Assembly (NCBI GenBank): GCA_003993805.1
Contig: RSEF01000021.1
Coordinates: 4,081,576 to 4,145,575, forward strand
Direction of reading: 5' to 3'
Source: Himantopus leucocephalus
Lineage: Eukaryota > Chordata > Aves > Charadriiformes > Recurvirostridae
Length of the DNA stretch: 64,000 bases
In this document: piece after piece, positions 36,201-51,200 of the stretch
How the letters are laid out: each line of letters starts with the position of its first letter
Position numbering within the stretch: the stretch's first letter is position 1
Notes under the pieces: model-generated
Database searches by the model: none
Seen by the model: only the letters and a program-made list of their open reading frames with translations
Told to the model about the DNA's origin: nothing
Made by a program: the position numbers and the translations under genes

Positions 36201-39200
36201 CTTCAGATTTTGGTTGTTCAGAACTACATACAGAAGTCAGGTATTTACTGCCTCCGTCCCTTACAAGCTGTCTGGAAGACTGCTGTCTGGTCATGGAAAT
36301 GCTCAATTTCTTTCCCTCTCTCTTTTCATCTCTCTTCCTTTTCTGCAAATACACACAGGGAGACATTACGCACTCAGAGGAATCATTGGTAATCCAATCA
36401 AGACATCAGTTTCCAAATTCACAGTCCCCGGCCCACGTATACAGAACCTGAGAGGTGACAGGTTGCATGAAACAGGTAACAGCGTAGGATTATGGTAACA
36501 AGCCACAGACACAGTGGTTATTACATACATTCCTAATAATGTCAAATTAAGTTGGAACAGACGTATTTTACCCCATCTTAAAAAAAAAGAGTTCCTCTAT
36601 TGGAGGAGAGGAGTAGAAGACTCTCTCATGGGACATTTACCTATTTGTCTCATAATTAGAGACAACCATAGGTGCTCACATAAATTAACTGACCTGCAAG
36701 AAGTGTAGAAACTTTTTTTTTTCAGGAGTATTTGCAGTTAACATTTGCAAGAAAATCCTCTAGGAATGCTTTCAAAATTGTTAGCAGGAAATTAAATAAT
36801 TGCTCAGTGAACAGACTACACATTACGTGCAACAGTACAGTCATACTCTTGTCCTTTATAGGCAGGTCTTCAATGGATCAGGAGTTTAGGCTTCATTAAT
36901 ATGCAAATAAATTGATGATAAAAATGCCATCCAGAGAAACAAATATCTAGAAGTAACAGAACAACAGCATGTGCTAGTTCTTAGCATTCCTTACTTGTAT
37001 TTCTGCCCCTGCCGCAGCTGCTCTGCAAAGCCTCCGAACTGCCTCTTCTCTGATTAGCTGATCTGACAGTGTTGGTCTGAAGGACACTTGAATCAAGCTT
37101 TTCTGGGAGAGTGAGAGCGTACACAAGAATGAGAGGGAAAATTCAGCCCTCATACATGTGTTATACCTACAAAGCTCAATGGGAGCATATACATGTCAGC
37201 AAAAAATTAACAAACTTGGTTCATTAATTAATTAAAATTAACTTGGCAGTGCGAGGTTAACAGTTGGACTTGATGATCTTAAAGGTCTCTTCCAACCAAA
37301 ACGGTTCCATGATCCTAAATAAAATACATTTTTTTTTTCCCAAGTGAATATGATGATCCTAAGCATAAGGTCACTTGCAGCTTTTTTGGAAGTCCACTAT
37401 GTTGCAGTGGGCTGGTTTTACATGACCAGTATTTTTAATATTTAAACATTCTTCAAATACATCATGACAACAGCGGGGAAAGAACATTCAGGGTGAAAGC
37501 TCCCATAAAGCATTAGCCACATTAGATGATTAACCCATCATGTCCGATTTGAAACATTATTTCAAACAATACAAAATACTCCAGCTATTCTAGCAGTAAT
37601 TTACATTTTGAGCTTCATTTACAAGTGACAGCATTTGTAGGGATGTAGGTGATCAAAAGATTTGGCAGAACACTTGATGTTTAAAGTGAATTTACCTTCC
37701 CAGGCAACACAGTTCCAACAGAAGGTGTAATTGTCACTGGACAGTGTTCTGGCACACGGAATTCAAAGGAAGTGGGTCCAACAGGGGCAACTTCCCCTTT
37801 GCCAATTCTTGGGACAGCATGAGTAAAGTGGTTGACACTCACATGGGAATTCATCACATACAGTGTTGCTGCGGACACACCGTTTAAAGCTGTTGCAGCA
37901 AACCGAACTAAGGAATGAGACAATTCAAGAGGTGGGTGGACTCCAACTGCTTTGCATGACAGCTTGAATTGTCTAAAAATAAACACATGATAAATTGTCT
38001 CAGCATAAAATAGTCTCTTAATCAGCCCGGAAAATAGGGAACTAATCCTGTAGTCCCTATTTAAGCAGAATTTCAAGCTTGCAATGGGAATTTTGCCTGA
38101 AGATGAACAATAATACTATCTATTTTTAATGCACAATTGGCTAGAGTCCCTACTTGAATTCTTCCTCTGTGAACTTCTGGAAATACATCCAGTCAAATCA
38201 AAGTTTATGCTATCATTATTTTAGTAACATTAGTTTAATGTATAAAGCATGTTTGCCAAAAAAAAGTCCTTCAGCAATTCTGCTGAAAAAGCAAGCAGAA
38301 CATTGCAGGTTAAGACAACCTGAGACAAACTTGCAGCTTGGATATGTCACAAGGATAAGTTTCAGGTGGGACAGGAAAAGTCATCTCAGTAAAGACAGAC
38401 ATATAAATGAAGAATGAAATTAATAGGTACTGAGCAACTCCTGTCAACTGGAGAATTCCTGCCTGCCTCACATTTTTATCCTAGCCTTACCTCTTCAAAG
38501 AAGGCAGGGATTTAATTTCTGAACTAGCTTAACAGTGGAAACCCAGTGTGATTTAGACTTCTAGATTACCTGCTACTCCATCAGTTTCTTAACGTACCTG
38601 TTCATCTCTGACTTGCAGGTTAGTTCAAAGCTGTACTCTTTTGCCTTGTTAGCTTTAAAGATTATGCCCAATGTCAGGCTTTCAAGGGGAAGAAGAATTC
38701 CAAATCCGTCATTGGGTTGAATTTCAACAAACTTAAAAATGGCAGGATTAGAAGCTATTGTTATTAAAATAAGAAATTATTAGTTAACTTATCAAGTTAT
38801 TAATAAATTAAACCAAGACATTACTGGCAAGATAAGAAAATGTTGTTATTAAATGTACAAATATCAGGAAAACAGAAACCTTGTAGTGAGAAGCTTTCAT
38901 GTGAGTTAGTGACTAGTGTCTGACTGATGTGCAGATTTCTAATCTCAAAGTAACCTGAAAGGCATTAAATCCATTAAGTCAGACTTCAGTAGAATGTATT
39001 CACCAGCTTCTTACCATCTATGGTAATCACCTTTCTCTAATTATGTTTATTTATTCTTCAGAGAAAACTGAATGAAATATGATAAAAACCTCAACAGTTC
39101 CCCCTGTGTCTTTGAAGAGCTGATTCCTGTATGATGTGCAGATACCATAGTGACAAGTACCAGTTTAATATCTACAAACTTATACTGGTTTGTGTTTGAG

Positions 39201-42200
39201 TTGATGATGATTCAAGAATGTTTCCCCATCACATTTTAAGCTAATCATGAAACACATGCTGTGAAGTAAAGCTTTAACGAAGCTGAAGATGCCAATTTCT
39301 TTGAGCTAACTCCTTGATTTTAATCCCTAAACCAGCAGAGAAAGAGAGAATACCTAATTAAATGTCAGGTTCTTCTAGCTCAATTCCAATATGCCAAACC
39401 ATTTCACACTGCGATCATCATGCCATTATGAAGCTTGAACAGCTAACTTTTTGCAAAAAAAAAAATAAAAAATTCAGTAGACCTAGCCCACACGAAACTG
39501 GCAGCTCCTGTGATTAATTTAGCTTCCACGTCAACTTAGTCAGAAAATACCTAGGCATGGTTCAGGGAACGATTCCCAATAAGCAGTTTGGACATGGCCA
39601 TCCTGCTTTAAAGACAAAGTGTTTAGGCATTTGGATGCAAACTGTTGAATATTGCTCAGCCTCAAGGCCAAAGCAACATCCCTACGCCTGCTTTAGTTAG
39701 TAGAATAAGCGACCCGTGAGGCTGAAAGGAATGTACAGCAGGTACTCCACTAGTAGATTTCTTGGTGTAAAAAATAGATATTCTAATAGGATAAAGTTAG
39801 CCTAATAATGTTATGTAGGTGAGAATGGTAAAATCTGCTCAAAGATGTTTACACTGCTTGGAAAATGCTTAGGGTAAAATAAGATGAAATTTACACAAAC
39901 TGGTACCAGAACTAATCTGAATATTTGCACAGTGCTGCAGGCAGAAGTATCTCTATGGGTTTGCAAGAAACAGTCATGATTTATTTACACTCACATTGAA
40001 ACATTTTCATAATAATTAGATATATTTTGATACTAGAAGAGGTGTGTGTGGGATAACTACATACCTCTGGAAGTCCCACAAAACCAAACTCTTGTGGCAA
40101 GATGGATTTGTTTGTTAGCTTGACATTTGCCTGCACAGCTTCATAGATTGTGCAGTATCCAAAATTGATTTGTGACGGACTGATTTCCAAATCAGAAGTA
40201 GTAACAATTGCATGGACAGTAAAATTAACTTTTTTAGCCTGAAACAAATGCAAGAGCACAGGATAAACCCCTCCATCTGTAGCATTGTAAGGACAGGATT
40301 TAAGTGAAATGTCATCCAAAAAGATAACTGTAAAAAAGTTATTCTACTCTATTCCTTGACATTAACATATGTAAATGTAACATATCTATCTTGAACTTCA
40401 CCCTCATTGTTCTCCAAAAATAGGCAATAGAAAACATCTCTTTGATAAGCAAAATTAAAAAAAAAAAAATAGCTGTATCTCAACTTCCATACACTAGAAC
40501 AGAATCACACCTGCATCTCCGGGAAATGTAAATCCTAAGAATATGCTACATCTGCAGTACAGATCAGAATAAAACGATTACGCTATGATTTCTGATAACT
40601 CTCTGGTACAAAATAAACTACTAGGGAATAGATGAGCACTAACAAGAAAGGATTTAACTTTCTATATTGTAAACATGCTGACAAGAAGAAACTATCAAAT
40701 CTGTATTATCACTTTAAGTACCTTTTACTATTATCACAGGACTTTAACTAGTAAAGAACTAATCTAAGATTAGGTATCATTAAGTGAGCATTCACTAAAA
40801 TAATTTACATCTTTTGTCAGTCTCATAACCAGCACGATAAAACTCACTAACCTTATCCACAATCAGTATTGTCACTGGAACTTCCAGAATTCTTGTCTCT
40901 TCATTAAAATAGCTCCCTGCATCTTCAGGAAGAGAGTGCCTAAAAATCAAAACATACATTCAGTTCATAAAAATATTTTTACTATTTTCTAGCTAAGTGG
41001 AATGATATACTTTTGATGGACGTATTTCTGAACAAAAAGAAAAAATCAAACCTGTTACTTAAGGTTTAAGAGTATTATTATTTACAGGTTTTAATCTTAA
41101 CACAGTATTTGTGCTCAAATAGGAGTATTCACAGACATAGCTGGTTAAGCGTCATCTCCAATGCTTCACTGCAGTGAAGTCTAACTAAAATCTTGTATGC
41201 AAGATATGTGCCAGTATTAGGGAAAATGGTGGAATAAAATGCCAATCAAAAATTAGTGACCCATGAAGTTCCACCTTCTGACCAATAAAAAGAAGATGCA
41301 GTCAGATCAGAAATATTATGGACTTGTCACAGGTTTCCTATACAATGGCATAATGGCGTATCTCCAGACAACCTGCTCTGAGCAGGTATGCACGGATTGC
41401 AAGCATATCTAGCAATGAAGTTAGAATAACTGGCCTCGTACGCTAATGTTGGACTTATTTTTTTTAAAGACAGGATTTTGGACACACAGGAGTTTAAGGA
41501 GTTACTCACAGACATCTGCATCTATTTACCCTGTTTTAAAATGCTATCCAGTCATTTAAAGTTCTGAAAAATTTAAAGCTTACTTTATAATCAGAATATA
41601 AGCCTTCTCTATCTTTGCTGCAACCACAGCACATAACCAGCCTAACCTAGGCAATCCTTTCCTTTTGACATTGATGTTAGTTATCACCAGCCAGTCTGAG
41701 GCAGAACCAACTGTATCACAAAGCAGAGACATAAAGTGAAACAAACTTAGAGACCAATAGTGTCTGATTATATACCAGATTAGTAATTTATAAGAAATAG
41801 GCATTTTTCTGTAGCTGAAGCATCTTGCTATCATACGCTCAATTTCAGAGCTGGAAGCCAAGCCAATACAAAAGCTCTAACATTTTTAGCTCCGCTGGTC
41901 TATTTATAGTGTCTTACAGCATCTGAGTGAATCGCTTCCTGTTCTTAGGTCTCCACAGTGATAATGTTCCTACTACTACTACTGGAATTACATGCAATTT
42001 TTTAATGTATTGTTAAAGAATAGTTAATGAATAAGTAGCCCCCACTCAGTCACCATGGTGATCTCAAATCTTGCTCGCTGTTGTTTTGCAAGTTTGAAAT
42101 ATGACTTTAGAAGGTGATCTTCAAAGGTATTGCTAACTTGTTTAAAGATAGGAACTGGAGTTAAACACAAGGTAGGAATAAAGTATCAGCATTGCCTTTG

Positions 42201-45200
42201 TCACAGGACATTAGAATAGCAGAAGAAACTAATCTATTACAAAAAAAACCCCACCCTGTAACTGTATGTACACAGTGACGGTCTCTAAATTAGCTGTTAT
42301 GGCTTGGGGAAAAGATACCGAAAGCCTTCAGATAGTTCTCTGAAAATGGCATTTTCATGCTTAAAAGCAATTAAGGAGAAGCATGAAAGACAAATCACAT
42401 TTAGACTGCCAGCATCTGCAGGGCTAGTTCCAAATGCAGAAAAACTAAAAGATGTGGTATTTGGGAATTCGGAAAGTCAGCAGATCAGAGAACTTGTCTT
42501 CAAATAGACAGAAAATGTCTGCTTCAAACACCCAGAAAGTTATGAGTATTGTAAGATCCGACCAAGCACTTCAGCGTGCACAGAACACTCGGGAGAACTT
42601 CCTAAGCCTTCAGGCATCTATCTGTTCACTTCGTATTGCTGAATGAGTGTTTCTTTTTACTTTTGTGTTACTTTTACTATAGCTATTCTAGTAATATAGC
42701 TTATCATACTAAGTCAATGAGGTGGCATTTGCAGAGACATGTCACTAGCTCAGTACTTCACACCACCTTGTAGCAAGCTCATCTTTCTCTGTCATACACG
42801 CAACTTCCCCTGCGCGTTAGGTCTTTTAAAACTGATCTGTATGCTGAAACAGCCAGATACTTATTTTGTGTGCCAGAAAAGCCTTAATCTCATCAAATCT
42901 CCTTTCTGAAGCTTCCCTATTTTTCAAAGGACGATTAATGTTCTAAATCCAAGCTACACTTCTATCCACGCAGCAAGTGTAACACTGCTTCACCACATGT
43001 GAAGTTTAGGAACTGAAAAATGTCATAATAATGGTTACTGTTGTTGTAATTTGATAGGATTTGAGGTGTCCGAAGAACTGTAAATACTTTTAGTTCTTTG
43101 AATCCTGACCTAATGAAAAGTTCAAAATCAGTGATTTGACTCTCAATTTAGAATCCAGAGATGGTGAGCACATCAGTGAAAATCCAGATATACTTACAGC
43201 AATGGGACTAGATAACCTGTATGAAAAAAGTATCAGATTTGCAGCAGCCATCAATGCAGAAGCTGCTGAAGTATTTGGCTGTACACCAGAATTAAGATCT
43301 ATATCATTTAGTTTGTATTTGAAAAGAAATGTCCCGCTAAATCCTTTAGGTTGGCAATGATGAGGTAAATAAAATTAACAGTAGTCAACAGGAACTACTG
43401 TATTTAAATTTAAAAAAAATTGAATTCTATATTTCTTGTAAGTGAGTTATGTTTGTATAGGTAGATGTGTCATGAAATGGAGAAGAGAAACTTTCTGGGA
43501 TAAGGCTTTTAGCATCTTAGAAGATGTTATATAAAATGCTATATGAAATTCAAGATCAATACATTCATATTTTGAAGAAAAATGTACATTGGTAGGAGAG
43601 ATAAGAACAGGAAGCCCAACCATTCTTACCTTAATTAGCAAGCACAGGACTTCTTGTCCAGAAATTATTTAATCAGTGATCCATGAAGTAGCCACCTGGC
43701 CTAGACAGCCTCTCTCTTGTATAAGAATAGCTTCCCCACAGAAATGGGGGCAGCCTACCAGGAATGCAACTGCTAAGATTTTCACACTACTGCTGTCACC
43801 GCAGGAAAAGCATTTCCTCACAGGTATGGGATCCAAGTTAATTTCCTCCCTGAGCATCTGGCAGCTTTTAAGGGGGAGAAAGGGGGGGGACTAGGACTGC
43901 ATTGACACCAGCACTGTGCCGTCCAGCCTGCTACAGCGTGAAGGAAGAAAAAACTTTGACCTGCTCAGGTTTTCCACTGATGGCCTCCTACAGATACTGT
44001 CTTAAATACTGCAAAGATTAATGTTGTTAGGTTACCTGGGCAGAAACTTCAATTGCACGCTGAAGGATGACTGAGCTTGAATGTAACCTGTTCTTGGAAG
44101 CAGCTCCATGTGCTTACTCAATTCTTTGCATACTTCAAACTTCAAACGCAGCGTGGCTTTTGCTCTGCAAACAGATCAGATGTGCTTAGGTGGCTTTGAG
44201 GCTACCTGTACTGCCACCTCAGCAACATTTGCTCTTGGAGTTTGATCCCGCCCGACCCCCACCCCTTTCATCTCTACTCTGCATTACGATTACAACTATT
44301 CCAAGCTTCCTTTGAAAATGATAGGCATGGCAAGACTGCTACAGCAAAATCACAAAGTTGTATTCTCTTTTAAGATAAGTATAGAAAACAAGATTTTGGA
44401 CGTACTGTAAGTAAACCCAGCTGTATTTCAAGCAAAATACACAGCTAATGGGAACATAATTATCAAAGTGCAGCACAGGGGTCAGGTCAGGGGAAAGTCA
44501 AAGCCAAATTATTGTGAAATATCAGCTAATTATATGCTCCTAACATACATTCCCTCTATCTGAATCAATAGCAATCAGTCACTTAATGTTTGAGGCACCT
44601 AATTGGTCCTGGCAGCAGCACAGAACCCACTCAAGATGGAAGAGGAGTAATCTTCTTGTAATAGTAAACTTCTTGTAATGCTGGATCCCAGTTATGTAAC
44701 AACTGGTGGCGGGTGGGATGCAACAAATAAAGACCTGTTTTTCTGTCTGAGAAATAGGAAAATGAGGACCAGCGACCCCTAAGTGGGGCCAAGGATACCT
44801 AGATGCTGCTGAAGTGGCTAATAAGCTCTTAAATGTCCCAGCCTGTAGGCAGAAGAATCCAAAGAATAAACCCGAAAGAGCATAATACACCTAAAACATC
44901 AACATGCACCCAGTTTGTGAATTCCGTTCATCCTCATTATCATCACAATTATCTCAAAACCTTCAATACCAAAAGTTAAGCCTGTGCAGGCAGAACAAAA
45001 CCTCAAACACAGTGGGAGTGTCTTATTCCACAAATGTATTGAACGCGTTGCTGCTTTGGGTTTTTCTCCCCAAAACCCTGGTGACGTCTTTTAAATAATG
45101 TGAATTCACAGATCTCTTGTAACATCTCCTCTAACAGCAGAGATTCTACATACAGGGCTAGAAGTCATAGGGTTCCTCTGCTAAAACTTGTAATCAGTTT

Positions 45201-48200
45201 GCCCTATGAGTAGCATTATTGGAAGCCAGGCAATATCTCCCGGCTTCCTGAGTTCTGGCCATGCTATAATACAGCGATAGCCACAAACCATACCCTGCTT
45301 TGGAATTTTATACCTATATGCAAAATTGCCAAGCAATTTACAAATATTTCAGCTTGTCATTTTCCCTCTCTTGGACTGGTTTACAAGCTGTCGGTCCAGA
45401 TGGTCTGCTCTAAATCAACAGCTAGAGCATGTGGTACTGGGAGCCTGGAATGATTTCTGACTGTTGACAATCTAAGAGAACTATATACTACTTCATTAAA
45501 TCAGTGCAGATTATAACCTGCGAAAGAAATTACTTTTCAAAGTGATTTATATTGAACAAGATTCTGATAAGACATCCTTTATGCTGCTTATTTATGCTTC
45601 CCGATTACCATATTTTATGTGACCAGAAAAAAAACCCCACAAAACCCAAACCAAAACCAGTATTAACTAACGTTTTGCAATTCTACAGAGCTTGCTGGGG
45701 CACTTAAGTGCCAGAGCTAACTAACTTGAAAACTTGATCTTCTTCTTAAGCTACAGACTACAATGTCACAGATTGCAGCCACAATAAGATTACAGGCAAG
45801 TTCTTTCTGCTCTGCTTCTGACAGATGTTTGTGTGTACTGGTGGCGAACGAAAGACTATTCTAACACATCATCTCCCTCAGGTCTGGGCCAGATTTTGGC
45901 CCAGAAACCTAAAGAATTATCTCGCTACTAGGTTTTTTTGTTGTGGTTTTGTTTTTTTTTTTTCCTATAACTGGTTAGGGATTGGAGTAGAAATTTGTAA
46001 GACTATTCCTGAACAGCAGGATTATTTAAGTATCTAATTAACTTTTAATTAAAGAACGTGTGTTCTAGAAGTTATGCTAATAAGATTTCACATCTACTGG
46101 ATCTGAACTTGAGTTCTGACTAGCTAAGGCATTTCCGCAGTTGTTAGACCAGAGGCCTTTCCAGCTGGGCTGGGGCAACCTCACCTTTGGTCTCCTTCAG
46201 TGAACGCTTGCTACAAGCAGTAGTTCGCAGACAGCACTGTAGTAACTCTTTAGCTGATACACAGTTCACACCTAAAGCCGTTGTAACAAACTATTATCTT
46301 TGTATGTTGACAGCAGTTTGGATGCTTCTTTGCTAGCCTGATAATTGCCCTTGGCTCTGGATCCTTGGTACATAGTTCCAGACCACAGACCTCAGCAAGA
46401 CTTCCTTTACCCAGTTTTTCACTATTGCAATTAAAATACAGCTACTTGCTAGTCTAACCTAAGAAATTGTTCTTGGCTGATAGTAATTTATAGCTATTTT
46501 CAGCAGTTTAACTTCATTCTGTTCAAGAAGTGATTTGACAATGAGGTGTAACAATGAGGAATCCTCCTTCTGATACACACTACGGAAGAATTTCAGTAGC
46601 TACCAGAAGCAGCAACTTCTCAGGCACCACATCCAAGTGATCGATGAAGTCTGTCTACTTTTGCAGGATAAAAAGTTGATACGTGATATCCCTGCATATG
46701 AAATATTTTGCATTTCAGCCCAAATGACTCTATAACAAAGACAATTTTTACTAACTATGGAGAACTGGGTGATAAATCAAAGACTTGACTTGCCAAGGTA
46801 CTAAGGACAGTATACTACATACTAACATTTAGTGAAACTTGGCAAAGGATTTTTCCCTCTGTTAAGAAGTTTTGCCCTAAGCAATTTGACAGCTTCTATC
46901 TTTGTGATCCCCTTGAAATCTTAAGTTTTCATTAAGAGAGTTATTCTGCTGCTATACTTATAAGTTTTATCCCTGGGTTATCTAGACCAAGTAAAATCAC
47001 TTACATAACTTGTGCTTGTCATATCTGTAAGCTGAATTTCTGAGATAACAGCTTTACTCATTTCTTTCCAACTGTGAAGAATCTCTGCAGTCTGTAATTC
47101 TGGTAAGAGGTTTAGAATGGATGCCTTCTACAGAACCAATCTCTCCCCCACCCTCCCACAAACCCACCCCAATCCTATTTAAATAGAACCTAAGAAATGC
47201 AAATTGGTGAAATAAGCATTCAGTAGTGACTGCATTAGGCAGAGGGAAGACACCCAGCACCTGAAGACAATCAAGAGAGTAAAAGTTCATGTAACCACGC
47301 TCTAATAGCATGAAATCTCTGGGAGCCCATGAGCTGAAATGCTATCGTTAAATTACAGTGCAAACAGAACCAGCCTTCAGACATGACTAATTTGGACTAC
47401 TGAAACACCCGGATACTTTTTCCCTTGTAAACTGGTATTTGGTCACTCTCCATGTACTTATGAGGTATCTGTTACTCCACTACAGTGCTTAATGCCTATA
47501 TGGGTTAGGAAAAGTTACACCCTTCCCATTTTATAGTAAACGCAAGAGGATTGACATGATTTATCCAGCATCATATCCCAAGTCTGTAAAGACTGGTGAT
47601 TGACCTTCTCGATAAAGAACAGTTGGCATGAGCCTGGCTTCCAGATCGTAAGTCTCCCATGGACTTTAATTGGAGGTAAAACAGCTGAGAAATAATAAAA
47701 TATTCTTTCATAAAATTTCCTGGCTGAATCAATTATACCCAATGTGCACTTAACTTTAGACACATTCATCTCCCTAATGGTTAGTGTGCAAATTCCGCGT
47801 GATGAGACTCTGTGGGTTTGCTATTCCCTGGGGACTTTACAGTTATACCACAGAACAGGTACAACATAGGGAATCTTGTAGAAGTGGGAAGGCGTGTATT
47901 GACCCAGATACTCCATAGCTACGGCTGGTCTCGGGAATCTGGGATAGTAGGATACCCAAGTCCAATTTCCACAGAAGTGTGGAACTCAGAGGGCTTGTAA
48001 TCAGGAAGTCCTCCTGAAATACCAAGGAAAAAACCAAACTGTTCTTCAGCTTCCTACAATGACAAGCTGGAACCTCAAGACATCACATAGTGACTTAAGA
48101 TCTCGTTACTTAGCTATAGAAGGCAGCTGATAATGAAGGGGTAGCTCACCTGCTTTGAACGACAATGCAATCCTGATAAAGTCGGTCATACATACAGATC

Positions 48201-51200
48201 TTTAAATCAACGTTGGAATTGGGCACCCAAATCGGCACATCAATAGAAACTCCAATGGCACTAAAGCACAGCTGTTAATACATAAACCAAGAGTGTAATT
48301 AATTTTGCTATTCTCAAATTCTTACTGACCTAGACAGAGGAAGAATTTCTGCTATAAACTACAGCCGAGTAAAATATTTTATTATTCACATTGCAAGAGG
48401 TTCTTTAATTAGGCAAAGCTATGAAGAGCATTGGTAAAATAAAACCTAGATGTTATCGCATCCCAGCAGACAAAAGAATTATACTTTGGTTTGGATTCTT
48501 TGACAGAGAAGGTAAAGGCATAGCATGCTGCCCGTGATATTGAAAAGAAATATTTAAAGTGCATCTAGCTTAAGTCAGGGTGCCATAACACAGAAACTCA
48601 AGAGACTGCAGCTTGTTTAGCCAGCAAAGAAATACAGCAATGGCAGCACAGAGCTGTAATTCCTCTAACGGCCTTAGGTCTGACATCAGTGACCACATGG
48701 CTCAGACTTGGGTAAAATGATCCTGAAAGAGAGGGTACCCATAGCAGCCTTCAGCATGCACCTGCAGCTCCCTTTGGAGACTGCTCCATCTGTAGGCCAT
48801 GGGGAGAGCCAAGAATGGCCTACTGAGCTGCTTGGAAGTTTTTCTTTATTTTTTTGGCAAGCTTCTGTGAACTGTTCCCAGGCAGAATTTGGCTTCCAAT
48901 AAAGTGTAGAATCAAAATATGCTGAAGTGGTAACTGAAGTTGTCATCTCTTCCAGCTTTCACACGTCAGTTTCACTACTGCATGCTAAATAATTCCAATT
49001 CTGATATATCAGAAAGAAAATAAACTATGTGGGCTGGGAAGAGAAAAGAATACTTTCATATTTTTTGCAGGACATTAGATGTTTTCCAGCACGATGGCTG
49101 ATGAAATGGGAATATCAGGATTATTCACACAGAAATTTAAGAGAATCAACAGGTTTAATAACCATCCCGCATCAGAAAGAAGGGCCATGATTTACAAGGT
49201 TACCTCCCATCAAACTACATAATCCATAATCATACGGTACTTCACAGTTATTTCTTATAATGTTCATAAACACATCTTCCCCTACCTCCTTCTCCTGTTT
49301 CTAATATAGGATTCTGAGCAATTTTAATTCTTGGGAAAAGCAGAAGTAGGAGGATTTTAAACTCTTTTTTTTTACAGTGTTTTGAAGCAAGTCTTGCACA
49401 AAATCACTCACTGGTTTGCAGTCCGGGTTGTCAAACATGATCACAAACTCTGCCCGCACATCCCCAGGGATAGCTGGGACAAATATAATCTGAAGTTTGA
49501 CTGAGCTGAAGGGTCCAATTTCACCTTCAGTAACCTAAACAAGAAGTAATGTGTTTTTAATAAAAATCTGACTGTATTACTGCAGTTAGCTATAAATTGT
49601 ATTGAAATAAAGCAGCAGTATATAGTCATACTATACAAACACTCTATTACACCTGGTTTGTAACTAGGTTGAACGCGCTATGCAAGGGAAAAGTCAGTAT
49701 CAGTAGCCCCCGCGGAGGTTTAGTGTGGGGAAAAGACTCGCCATGACACATGGTTTCACAACCAGGCATGGTCAGAATTTTACTGAGAGTCTCCTGTTAC
49801 TGCAAGACTGTGTATGACAGCTAGATAATGTGGTTTACCAAAGTGTTTCCATCATATATTGGTGAATACGTAACTAAAACATGGAGAAGCTGTCTTGTGC
49901 TATCCTGTTACTGCAAGACTGTGTATGACAGCTAGATAATGTGGTTTACCAAAGTGTTTCCATCATATATTGGTGAATACGTAACTAAAACATGGAGAAG
50001 CTGTCTTGTGCTATCCTGTTACTGCAAGACTGTGTATGACAGCTAGATAATGTGGTTTACCAAAGTGTTTCCATCATATATTGGTGAATACGTAACTAAA
50101 ACATGGAGAAGCTGTCTTGTGCTATCCTGTTACTGCAAGACTGTGTATGACAGCTAGATAATGTGGTTTACCAAAGTGTTTCCATCATATATTGGTGAAT
50201 ACGTAACTAAAACATGGAGAAGCTGTCTTGTGCTACCATTCAAAGATCTGCTCTACTGATTCCAGCATCAGGTCCACCTGCCCTTTGTGCGCATAGACAG
50301 AAGCCTGTATGCGCTAGTATCTAGACTCTCGTACCCAGTGTTTTTAATATAGCTCAAGTCTGACGTTTCCCAGACATTCTTCCTGCCCCATCTTTTGCGT
50401 TGTCACTAGACTTTGCATAACCACAAAAAGACTCAGCAGGAAAATCAGTTTGACAAATCAAAAAGGAAAAAAAAATAAAAAAAAAGAGTTAAACTATGGG
50501 AAATGTAAATCTCTACAGAATCTTTCAGCTCAAATAGCTCTTTCTAGATCAAAAGAAAGAGCAAATATGTCATGTGAATTAACTGTGATACAGCAAAGTC
50601 CAGTGGGTTTGAAATTGCTCATGTACTTAAGCACTTCCCACCAGAGCCAGAAGCAATTTATTTGATGTAGGCTTAGACTAGTGAAAGTCTTGTCTGTATC
50701 TTGGGATATTCGTTACCTTTCCAAGCATAATTTCGACTGGTGTTTCTTCAGCAGCAAGTTCCACTAAATGCTGTGCATTGTCTGTGTCTAGAGCTGATCT
50801 GGAATTTAATACATCTTGACCAAGTTGTTCTGAGGAAAAAACCCACAAACAAAACCACACAAAATGCTGTATGTGTGCATATAGTCAATAAACAAAATTA
50901 TCAAACTGAGAAGAAATACATTGATTTTGGTCAATATTGGAAATCCAATAATGTATACCAATGATGTGGAAATACAAATGTCTAGAACAAAATTTTTGTT
51001 TGGCCATACAACTTCGCCCTAGTCCAGAAGTCTACCCTAGGCACCTGAGCCTTCCACCACAGAACAACAATATTCATGTTTCAGTAGCATAAGGTATATA
51101 TCAGAGATCGTTACATTAAGGAATGCAAATTCAGCCAAAAGTGTGAACTGGGCTTCAAGAGCAACTGCAGTGGGACAAAGCAATGCAGTCAGGAGGACCT

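Noticed and set aside
38732..38754. Upstream acceptor (ACAATAG) that would lengthen CFAP74 exon 15
   Set aside because: It would put the exon out of phase with exon 14. The TTTTTAAG site restores the family sequence across the junction.
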